In this document: positions 1-8,914 of the stretch, in pieces
Numbering within the stretch: the stretch's first letter is position 1
How the letters are laid out: each line of letters opens with the position of its first letter
Source of the DNA: Hydnum rufescens UP504
Lineage: Eukaryota > Basidiomycota > Agaricomycetes > Cantharellales > Hydnaceae
Reading direction: 5' to 3'
DNA length: 44,881 bases
NCBI GenBank assembly: GCA_014904985.1
Contig: MU129245.1
Location: 1-44,881 of the forward strand
Translations under genes and position numbers: made by a program
Notes under the pieces: generated by a model
What the model saw: only the letters and a program-made list of their open reading frames with translations
Told to the model about the DNA's origin: nothing
The model's database searches: none

Positions 1-492
1 GCTCGCACAACATTAACAGTCTCTGGTGGAGTCTGGTTTTGGACAGTGTGACCATACACTCCCTATTTCCTGCTCCACTGAAGACTTTCCATCCACTACA
101 CTCCTTCTACTGGCTTTTGGTCGTCTTCCAACAAACCTGCGAAGTCCCAGGGCTACACCTTCCACTCCTACCTCTTGCCAGCCTTTGGGGGTTCTTGGAG
201 AGTCTGGTCAAAGACGGTGCACACTGCACCCCTATCGCCTGCTTTCCATCTGCTTTTTTTGGCGTCTCGTTCACTCCTGCCGCACTCGCTGTCTTCCAAC
301 TACCCTACACTTTCAATCCCTCAAAGCCTGGTTTAGGACAGCACAGTTTTTTGCGCTCTCCCTATTCCTACTTTGCACCGTGTGATATCTCGCCATCCGT
401 TCCCTCAACGTTGTAGCCTGAAGTTGCGAGGGTGCACTTTCTGTACCCCCCACTTCTACTACTTTTTTTCACGAGCTGACTCCTAGCCCGAT
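1..492. other. 5' flank of the first orphan gene
   Basis: No gene is recognised here. The stretch is pyrimidine-rich and contains a diverged direct repeat about 180-190 bases apart: a segment beginning GGAGTCTGG near 29 resembles one beginning GAGAGTCTGG near 196, each followed by CTGCTCC/CTGCTTT and CTTTCCATC. Open frames across it lack domain features and overlap one another, so I treat them as chance. It probably holds the promoter and leader of the gene starting at 493, but I see no convincing TATA box. Confidence 0.4.
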
Positions 493-2879
493 ATGCCACC
501 TAAGACATATCAAGCCCGAAAAAGGACCACAAGGCCTGCTGCCACCCCGGCAGGTCGAATGGCCCGGTCCTCTACAATAACCAATGACACCGCAGTCCCT
601 TCAACGAGCAGTGAATCTGCTAGTGGGCCCCAGACGAGAGAGTCTTCTGACACAACTGGCGAAGCTTCCAGCACCCCCATTACGCGCCCTGTCCCTCAGC
701 GTAATGAGTGGTTTATTGACGTTCCGTCGTTGCGATCGCACCAACAAACGGTTCAGCTCGCTCCACCTCGATCTAGAAACCATCCCAGTGTACCTACAGT
801 GCGTTTCCTATCCATTTTATTTCCTAGATTGCTTTAAATTGACTTCCACTACAGTCCATTCCTTATTCTTCGAATCCTGCTGGTCACTCCCCATCTCCTG
901 CTGGTTCTCCGCTCCATTTCCTGGTCTTTCTCGTGCTCAATCACCCCGTATTCCTCGTGCTCAATCACCCCGTATTCCTCGTGCTCAATCGCCCCGTATT
1001 CCTCGTGCTCAATCCCCGTATTCCTCGCTCATCCCCGTATTCCTCGTGCTCAATCGCCCCGTATCTCGCTCATCGTGCTCAATCTCGCAATCGCTCTCGT
1101 GGTCATCCTCGCACTCGGTCTCCTGCTCAGTCCCCTGCTCAGGCCGCCACTTGGTCTCCCCAGCCCCCAAGTCATACCTCATCTCACACGTTTGGCAATT
1201 CTCCATTCGTTGGGGATTTTGATCATGAGGTCGAGCCTTCTGGTCTATATCATCAGCGTGAAAATTCGGTCATTTTGGATCCACCAAATCCAAATGATGG
1301 GAATCCAGATGTTGAGGATGACGACTCGGTTGCTGAGGAGGGTGACACTGCGCAAATCAAATCACAGGGTGGACCATTTACGGACGAACAAGTCGCTGAG
1401 ATCAGAGGCATTGTTGAATCCATGAACCGTGAGCTCGAGCACAAGGCGAAAGAGTGGGACAGGCCTCTTGAGTCTGTGATGCGGATCGGGAACCTTGCAA
1501 TAAGCATGAGAGAACGGCGAAGTGCTGGGAATCCATGGAATGCATATCAGGCCTCGTACGAGAAGGACCCCAAGCCAGACCATCCCCATCACGAGTATGT
1601 GGAAAAGGTCATACAGCCAGCCTATCGTGAGCTCATTGCTGCACACGGTGGTGAAGACTCCGATGCATGGAAAAAGAAATTGAAGGAGCTTGTGGATCAG
1701 CACAATGCCTCAAAGGCAGCCCAAGCTTTTGATATTGCCCTCTCACCAGCTGCGATGGGCAAAGTCATTAAGCAGACTACGAAGCGCTGGAAGGATGACT
1801 TGAAATGGATGGCCACTATGAACATCCACAGGTTCTGTGGAATCGTCAGCGGCGTTCCTGATGAGGTGGCTTCAAAACAGAATGCTCTATTCACCGGCTC
1901 ACCAGCAATGAAGGACTGGCTAAATTTGTCTTTCCCAAAAGACAGTATGTCGTTGAAGATGATTCATTCCCACATCCTGGTCTATCAGGGGCAACATCTT
2001 TTACGCCAAAATCAGAAGCAAAAGATTCCAAAGTCCATGCATCTGATGCGGAAGGAGATTTCAGAGGAGCTCAATAACCTTCTGACTCCTCTGATCAGTC
2101 GGGTACCGCGTATACCTTGGGCAAGTCTCCCCCGATTCCTTGCCAACAACGAGTTGAAGATTGAGAATTGGGTTGCGGAATCCGAATTTCCAAGTCTCTT
2201 GTCCCTTGATGTCTCTGTAGTCCGAACAGAGAGTTGGAAGAAACTTTGGCGTACCTTTTTCCAGCCATCGGATGATTCAACAAAGGTCCGAGTTACTCAG
2301 CTCAAGCATATCGCCCAGGAGAATAATGGGAAGCTTCCCAGTGACACTGTAATCGTCTCTGATCAATTCAATAACCCACTCCTGACTGTTGCTCAAGTGG
2401 ATGGACCGGGGGAGCCAAATGAATCTGATGCCAACAGTGCCAATGGGACTTCCGTCGCAGGCGGTGCTTCTGGGCCCAGGAAACGGGCCTCTCAAGGTGA
2501 TGGCCCCTCACGGAAGAAAAAGAAGATGGGCCCTAAGCATCCAATGTCTGCTGAATTCATCGACGAGCCCAGTGACGATGATGGCCCTGTAACAGATACT
2601 TTTGAAAATCCAGGTGGAGCAAGTTCCGTTGGTGGTCAATCTAGTGGAACTACTTGGGGTGGCGCTGGGTCTTCCGTCGATGGTGTTGTCAATGGTCAAT
2701 TTAGTGGGAATGCTCCAAGTGGTGCCATCAATGGTCCAATGGACTGGGCCGGGGGATATGGTCAAAACCAGCAAGAATACAACCCACATGATGATCCCTT
2801 GATGGCGTCCCTGTTTGCGAGGTACCCTGATTTGAACCTGGGCTTGAATCAAGGGTTTGATGACGGATTTCCTCTCTAA
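493..2879 (+). CDS. Orphan two-exon protein with FTxEQ module, intact
   Basis: Exons 493-798 and 855-2879 join in phase 0 across a 56-base GT-AG intron (GTGCGT...CTACAG), giving about 776 residues with no internal stop. I do not recognise a named domain. The N-terminus (about residues 1-100) is Ser/Thr/Pro-rich. Residues about 105-210 are a low-complexity tract from a 24-base tandem repeat. Residues about 240-275 are acidic. From about 274 there is a compact helical-looking module starting GGPFTDEQVAEIRG and including ERRSAGNPWNAYQ. Basic clusters PRKR and RKKKKMG near 642-662 resemble nuclear localisation signals. The tail is Gly/Asn/Asp-rich. The GGxFTxEQ module recurs in the truncated gene at 4801-5700, so this is a multi-copy family. 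CpG is retained and the frame is open, unlike the other long genes here, so it may be functional. The start is the first ATG of the open frame. Function unknown. Confidence 0.75.
925..1090 (+). repeat. 24-base tandem repeat inside the first orphan gene
   Basis: About five to six copies of a 24-base unit (ATTCCTCGTGCTCAATCACC followed by CCGT), the later ones shortened. The unit length is a multiple of three, so all frames stay open. One frame reads RAQSPRIP repeats, the spliced frame reads FLVLNHPV. Shortened units after about 1015 shift register, and the annotated frame then reads the hydrophilic RAQS-type sequence. Confidence 0.8.
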
Positions 2880-3358
2880 ATTCTTCCACCCGACCTCTGT
2901 CTTGGATGTGTGCTTTGCATGCTTTTGCGTGCTTCATGCACTTTGAGTGCCTCTGCCTTCCCTTGGCCTTTTTTAAGACAAAAGTTTTCCCTTCATTTGA
3001 TATACTACACCTATTTCTTGGATTTAATTTCTTAATCTCTGAAGAACTTGACTTCTTGTTAATTGCTCTATGTATATAACACATTAATTGACTTGATATC
3101 TGCCGCCATACCATGAGAAACCTTGGAGGTTGTGAGTTTGATATCAAAATCCCCGAGGGCAGACTTATGGATTGACCTAAGGTCACCCTCCTGAAATTAT
3201 TTGATATCAAAGGATTCTGATGCCTGCTAGGCTTTTGATTTGACACAGTTTGACATACCTATTAAGGCCCCTCTAAGTGGTTGACCGAGGTGGATCTTCA
3301 GGAAATGCATTCTGGTATGCATTCCATGCATTGCCACCAGGCCGCTGTGGAAGATAAA
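2880..3358. other. 3' flank, no gene seen
   Basis: AT-rich sequence downstream of the first orphan gene. It contains several TTGATATCAAA-type words (near 3138 and 3200), a 12-base palindrome core, but nothing that reads as a gene or a recognised element. Confidence 0.35.
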
Positions 3359-3890
3359 AACATCCAGTATCAGAAAATGCGAATATCCATTGATCCCAGC
3401 CATTGGAATGATCATGTGACCTATTACAAAATCAATTACGGCTATGCACAGAAATCAAATTTGTTCTATAACTCTGTCAGTTTTGATCGGAGAGGTACGC
3501 CCATATAACTCTTGGAAAGCCACGATTTATACCTTTCGAATGGTACCAAACACAAGTCGAACAGACCAGAAATGCACTCTCCAGACCAATATTACTGTCA
3601 AAATCTGGGATTTTCAGTAAAAACAAATTTCTCCGTCAGTTCGCATCCAATCCTCTCGAAACAACCGCGCCTGGAAAGATATAAAAAATCCGCATCCAAC
3701 GGTACTGAGCACGCAAAGAACAGATCAAAACTGAACTCTACAGAACAATATTACTATCAGAATCAACACCCATCAGTAAAAAACGAATTTCTCTGTCAGT
3801 TTACACCGGATCTGCTCAGAACCACCGCACCCAGAAAGCTGTTAAAAATCTGCATCGAATTATACCAAGAACGTCTATTACGGATGTAAA
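3359..3890. repeat. Degenerate tandem repeat, unit about 160 bases
   Basis: Two to three diverged units recur. Matching landmarks are AACAGACCAGAAATGCACTC / AACAGATCAAAACTGAACTC (3558, 3720), CAATATTACTGTCAAAATC / CAATATTACTATCAGAATC, and CAGTAAAAACAAATTTCTCC / CAGTAAAAAACGAATTTCTC. The spacing is about 160-165 bases. An open frame of 125 codons covers it, but it only reflects the repeat and I see no protein family. Confidence 0.6.
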
Positions 3891-4800
3891 CTGTTGTTTC
3901 TGCATCAAATCCCATCCCATGCACTTGTCCCCATTATCAACCAGCAACAAAAACATCTTAACCACTGGACTACAAACAAATTAATCTCCAAGAACTCAGA
4001 AATATCCTTTGATTTCATCTCCCATTGCCACAAATAACTTCTAGAACCTCACAGATAAGAAAGATAACACTCCCTTGACTACCCTTTTGTTCTGTTTATG
4101 AATGACTCACCCTCCTTGCAACCACTTTATGAAAGATAACACCTTCTTAGCAACCCTTTTGTTCTGTTCATGAATGACTCACCTATCTTGCAACCACTTT
4201 ATGAATGACTCACCTATCATGCAACCACTTTATGAATGACTCACCCTCCTTGACAACCCTATTGTTCTCACATATGACTCACCTAGGAGTGAGTCATATT
4301 CTTTAAACACAGCCACCTTCAGAAAGGTATAAAACCTGGTAGATTTTCCTGTATCCCCCCATCATCTTCTCACTACTGGAATATACTACTGTCTACAAAT
4401 CTGCTTGCATCTTAAGAGAGTACTGATCTAAAGCCATCTGGAGCTAAGTCATATATAAGGTTGTTAAGACTAAGTCATTGGAAGCCCTCTACGTGAAATA
4501 CTGAGCCAAGGATAGTTGCAGGACCTAAGGTTAGAGTTGCTGGACATCCAAGGAAAGGTGAGTAATAATAAAGTCAAGTCAGAAGAAGAAAGAAATACAT
4601 TGACACACTGAATCAAGCTTAAAACTAGTCCAGAACCCTCTTTGGAATCTGCATTTTGACCAGGAGGACACAAACAGGTATCCACAGATAGCAGTAAACA
4701 GTTCAATACAACACATATAAGCCTTTCACAAGCATCCCACGATATATCATTGACTATAGCTAGTCCATACCACAATCTTATCCTCCACTGAATACCATAC
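3891..4800. other. Possible solo LTR or promoter region
   Basis: No gene seen. The centre has the regulatory block described at 4103-4334, with a TATA box followed by a transcript-like leader without an open frame. That arrangement resembles the U3-R-U5 order of a retrotransposon LTR. A candidate 5' edge is TGTAAACTG at 3885. I could not find a matching second LTR or a clean target duplication, so the solo-LTR reading is only a suggestion. Confidence 0.3.
4103..4334 (+). promoter_or_regulatory. Six TGACTCA bZIP sites plus TATA box
   Basis: The exact heptamer TGACTCA occurs at 4103, 4175, 4206, 4237 and 4275, and its reverse complement TGAGTCA at 4290. TATAAAA lies at 4328-4334, about 32 bases past the last site. 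Five sites sit in short tandem units of the form ATGAATGACTCACC. The last two form an inverted pair around CCTAGG. TGA(C/G)TCA is the established target of Gcn4/AP-1-type bZIP factors, which in fungi drive amino-acid starvation responses. Use by such a factor here is inference. Confidence 0.55.
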
Positions 4801-5700
4801 CTAACTTGTTAGAGAGTGATCAACCATCAGAGCGAACCAGCCCATTGAATAAAAACAGAAATACAGTCTCCCATCTACACACTGGCTGAACCAGAGTTTG
4901 ATTTGACAGTCATCGGAGCTCCCAATCCTTCTTCTATACCGCCGCTCCTTAGTGGCAATGACCAAATTCACAATCCACATCATGGCATCAAGAGGACATT
5001 CCCAGGCCTTCACGTGATGCCTAAGACCCGCCATCAGGTCATTGGCGAGACCCTTGACCTCTAGCACTTGTTCCCAGGTGAAGCGACCCCCTGTCATCAT
5101 GGAGGACACAACCTCCTCGTCCAGATCATTGTCATTGTCATCATTATCACCATTAATGAGATTATTGATGTCCTCTTGATCTGCTGCAGATGCATCGACA
5201 AGATCATCTGTGTAGTCTTGATCTGCCACAGGATCATCGCTGTCAGACTCGTACCCATTGTCTGACAAAAACAATGGATGCTCAGGGGCATTTATTTCAT
5301 CCTCCAGAGCTCCGTCATCAACCATGGGAAAATGAGCCAGGGATGAAGATGTTGCAATGATTGGGGAGGGCAATTTAGTTTGTGTGAGAGCATGAGAAAA
5401 CATGGGTGGTGGGGGACTGGAAGCACAAGACAATAGTGGAATAGGGACCAGAGGTGAAGGATGATGAGAAGCTTGGCTTTTCGTGCCTTGTTGTGTAACT
5501 TCATCTAGATGCTTTGCACCACGAGGGGGGCCAGTACGCTCCTTGAAGGCAGCTTGGCGAGGGCGAGACCTTAGTTCTAGCTCAACAATGGCACAGTTAA
5601 CATGGGGTGGAAGGGGCAGCTGCTCTGACGAGTTGGCTATGTGTTGAGATTTATTGGACCCAAGGCCTCTAGGTTTCTTGTAAGTTTTCAAGTTTCCCAT
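4801..5700 (-). pseudogene. Truncated paralogue of the first orphan gene
   Basis: An open frame of 299 codons starts at ATG 5700. The N-terminal 130 residues are Ser/Pro-rich. Residues about 130-205 are strongly acidic (Asp/Asn/Glu). Residues about 207-255 read GGRFTWEQVLEVKGLANDLM and end in ATKERRYRRR, matching in order the GGPFTDEQ...SMRERRS module of the gene at 493-2879. After RRR the similarity stops and about 45 unrelated residues precede the stop, so roughly the last 60 percent of the family protein is missing. The acidic-then-FTxEQ order is shared by both, which supports homology rather than chance. It lies on the same strand as the long orphan pseudogene at 8.9-12.8 kb. Function unknown. 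Confidence 0.6.
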
Positions 5701-5744
5701 GCTTAGGAGAACAGAGCGAGGGTAGGGAGGTCAACTAAGCGAGT

Positions 5745-5990
5745 TCCCTGAACAATCAACCCATGTTCTTATTACTTGAGGGGGAGTGAAAGCAAAGAAC
5801 ACAAAAAAGTATGTTCCGGACAATCAACTTGTAGTCCTGGTGCTTGAGATAGAGTGAAAGTGAGCAATGCAGAAGTGTGCCCCAGACAATCAACTCTTGT
5901 TTTGTCCCTTGTACTTGTAATGGAGTAAAAGCCGAGAACACACTGGAGCATGTTCCTAGGCGATCAACTCCCTGCTTATTAAGAAAGCAG
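5745..5990. repeat. Degenerate about 70-base repeat (A-type)
   Basis: Three to four imperfect units share CAATCAACTC, a CTTGTTACTTGAG-like core and GAGTGAAAGC, each ending near a GTTCC or GCCCC. Related single units recur near 6740-6830, 8090-8180 and 8310-8380, so the family is dispersed through the 5.7-8.5 kb block. Confidence 0.55.
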
Positions 5991-6972
5991 ATTTGAGAAC
6001 GCAATGCCAACTGAAAAGCCCTCTCCAAAGCAGGTATGAAAAACAAATGCAACAGTGCATGTTGCTGTCTCAAAGCCAGCTGGTCGTGGTGTGGTTGCAG
6101 TTCGGTGAGGAAACTGCTGACTATGGAAGCAAAAACGACTCAACACCAACACGTCAGTCTAAACAAGTAATTCATTAGGTGTATGTTGAAGTAAAGACAG
6201 ATACATAACAAACAGTTGAGCTGTTACAATTATTTTTCACATCACAGGTAAGTAGCCATGCAGAGGAAAGGGGTGCTTGTGAGATAGTGAGAATGAGGGG
6301 AAAAAGTCACCCTTCTAGATTACACATTTTGAGTCCCAGCTCGACACTCTCCTCTCACTTGAAGGTCATTGTTCCACTGGCAGAGCCAAACATATATCGA
6401 GCCATGGAATACCTTCATAGATAGAGATAGCAAGGGTGAGGGTGACACCATCAGCAGAGTCAGAATGGCACTAGTGCATGCAAAACCATCATACATAAGG
6501 ACAGTGTGGGCACGAGTCCAGATCGATATCCATCAGTGTAAAGTTCGTAAATAGGGATAGCATGGGTGACTCCGTCATTGGAGTTCAGCATGACACCAAT
6601 CAGTGCAAAATCTCCACACTCTGTGGGCTCAAATAGGTGTCAAAATCATTGTTAGAACCAGGTCTTCTGGGTCTCATAAGTGTTCTCACAGGCCACTCTT
6701 AAGCAAGCAAAGTGAGTGTAGGGAACCCAACAAAGCAAGTTCCCTGGATGCCCAACTCCCGTTCTTGTTACTTGAGACAGAGTAAAAGTGTGGAGACACA
6801 AGAAACTGTGCCCCAGACAATTAACTCCCCAGTCGAGGCGAAGTTCGTAAATAGGGAAGGTGCAGGGCATCATCATCAGAGTCTAGCATGATCCCCGCTG
6901 GGGTGAAGTTCGTAAATAGAGGGGGTGAGTCATTGGACCCCAATATGATACCAGTTGAGGCCAAGTTCATAA
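5991..6972. repeat. Mixed degenerate repeats (B-type), no gene seen
   Basis: Several units of a second repeat contain GTTCGTAAATAGGGA followed by a GGTGAC...CATTGGAGT...ATGATACCAGT stretch (near 6400, 6545, 6842, 6907, 6966). They lead directly into the regular 249-base array, whose units contain the same landmarks, so they look like older decayed members of that array. No gene recognised. Confidence 0.5.
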
Positions 6973-7990
6973 ATAGGGAAGGTGTAGCATAAGATACTGG
7001 CCAATGCTGTCACAACCTTTCTTCACGTTGACGTCCAAAAAGGCCTCTTCCACTTTGATGTGTCCTACCATCCTTGCAGAACTGCAGTCCATTGGCGCGA
7101 CTGAGAAAAAGGCCATCCAACATCACCAAGCTGTGAAACCCTCATAGATTGGGACAGCCATGGGCAACACCATTGTTGGAGTCCAATTTGATACTGGTCG
7201 GTGCAAAGCTCGTAAATGGGAAGGTGTGGGTAGCAACGTAAGATACTGGCCAATGCTGTCACAACCTTTCTTCGCGTTGACGTCCAAAAAGGCCTCTTCT
7301 ACTTTGATGCATCCTACCATCCTTGCAGAACCACAGTCCATCAGCATGACCGAGAAAAAGGCCATCCAACATCACCAAGCTGCGAAACCCTCGTAGATTG
7401 GGACAGCCGTGGGCAACACCATTGTCGGAGTCCAATTCAATACCAGTCAGTGCGAAGCTCGTAAATGGGAAGGTGTGGGTAGCAACATAAGATACTGGCC
7501 AATGCTGTCACAACCTTTCTTTGCATTGATGTCCAAAAAGGCCTCTTCTACTTCAATGTGTCCTACCATCCTTGCAGAACTGCAGTCCATCGGTGCAACC
7601 AAGAAAAAGGCCATCCAACATCACCAAGCTGTGAAACCCTCATAGATTGGGACAGCTGTGGGCAACATCATCATCGGAGTCCAATTTGATACCAGTCGGT
7701 GCAAAGCTCGTAAATGGGAAGGTGTAGGTAGCAACGTAAGATACTGGCCAATGCTGTCGCAACCTTTCTTCACATCGATGTCCAAAAAGGCCTCTTCTAC
7801 TTTGATGTGTCCCGCTGTCCCTGCAGAACCACAATCCATCAGTGCAACTGAGAAAAAGGCCATCCAATGTCACCAAGTTGCAAAACCCTTGTAGATAGGG
7901 ACAGCCATGGTAGATACCATCATCGGAGTCCGATATGATACCAGTTGGTGCGAAGAACGTAAATGGGCATGGTGTGGACTCAAATAGGTG
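6973..7990. repeat. 249-base tandem array, about four copies
   Basis: Full units are 7160-7408, 7409-7657 and 7658-7906, with a partial unit before (from about 6973) and another after. The period is 249 bases, or 83 codons. On the plus strand every unit has a TAG just after AAACCCTC/AAACCCTT, so that strand is not coding. On the minus strand the unit reads through as an 83-residue repeat (landmarks GLFGHRC, QHWPVSYVATYTFPF, SFAPTGI, DSDD) apart from scattered TGA codons. Where one unit has TGA others have CGA or CAA, the two products of CpG deamination. I infer an ancestral coding repeat on the minus strand, but recognise no family. Confidence 0.7.
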
Positions 7991-8914
7991 TTGAACATTG
8001 TCATTGGACCTGGATTTCTTGTAAGTGTGCTCACTTGTCATGGTTAAGTGAGCGGAGTGAGTGCAGGGAATGCAACAGAGCGAGTTCCTTGGATGCCCAA
8101 CTCGCGATCTTGTTACTTGAGATAGAGCAAAAGCAGAGACACAAGAAACTGTGTCCCAGACAGTCAACTCTTGTCGTGTTGATTGTGCCAGAGCCAAGAA
8201 CGCACCTAGGCATTGAACATCATAAGATTTTGGATCGTTGAGCCCAGATCCTCGAGTTTTCTTACTGGTCATTCTTAAGCAAGTAGAGTGAGGGTAGGGA
8301 ATGCAACAGAGCGAGTTCCCTGGACCGTCAACTCGCATTCTTGTTGCTTGAAAAAAAACAGAAGTGAACATGGTGCGAGTGCTAAGTGCAGTCATCATCA
8401 GGCAGCAGTTGGTAAGCATGGGCATAAAGATTCAATGCAACAGAGCATGTTGCCTCCTCAAAACCTGGAGTTAAAGTTCGAAGTTCAATGTTCAGAGTTT
8501 GGAGTTTGGAGTTTGACATTCAACACCCCAAGTTTAGAGTCAACAAATATCATATCATAAATGCATTACATTCATGAGAATACAAAAAGAAATACAAAAC
8601 AGAGAGCGAATATAAGGAGGAATGATGGTGGAGAGTACGGTGAGAAATGAGACAACAAAGACAAAGATGAAAGGGATGGCAATGGCGAGGATGCACCATG
8701 AGGTCACAGATGGCGAGTGTGTGGACCACGAGATTGGAACTGACATGGACGATGGGGACAAAGCTGATAAGAATCACTATAACAATAAGTAACACTGTGA
8801 GAATGAGTAGGAGGGAAAGCAAGTACCAATGGAGAACACTATGCTTTAGCTAGGATACCATGGCTGCTCCAAGGTCAAGTCTAGTATCACTCTCCAAATT
8901 GCATTCCCTTTCAT
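7991..8914. other. Repeat remnants and 3' flank of the long orphan gene
   Basis: Single A-type repeat units lie near 8090 and 8310. A short GTTCGAAGTTCAATGTTCAG-like low-complexity run lies at 8475-8520. From 8560 to 8900 there is purine-rich sequence. A 90-codon hydrophobic minus-strand frame here (8550-8822) has no recognisable features and I do not call it a gene. Confidence 0.4.

Noticed and set aside
3885..4600. Defined solo LTR with exact ends
   Set aside because: The promoter-like core is convincing, but no TG...CA ends with matching duplication could be fixed by eye, so only a possible LTR is reported.
7640..8425. 261-codon minus-strand frame as a real present-day gene
   Set aside because: It spans tandem-repeat units and decayed repeats of different types and is closed by stops in neighbouring units; more likely a remnant of a repeat-coding frame.
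5745..8460. CRISPR-like direct repeats
   Set aside because: Units are long (70 and 249 bases), contiguous and degenerate, without uniform spacers, and the genome is fungal.
8550..8822. Hydrophobic 90-codon minus-strand frame as a membrane protein
   Set aside because: Purine-rich DNA read in reverse gives Leu/Ile/Val-rich sequence by composition; there is no start context, family or conserved feature.
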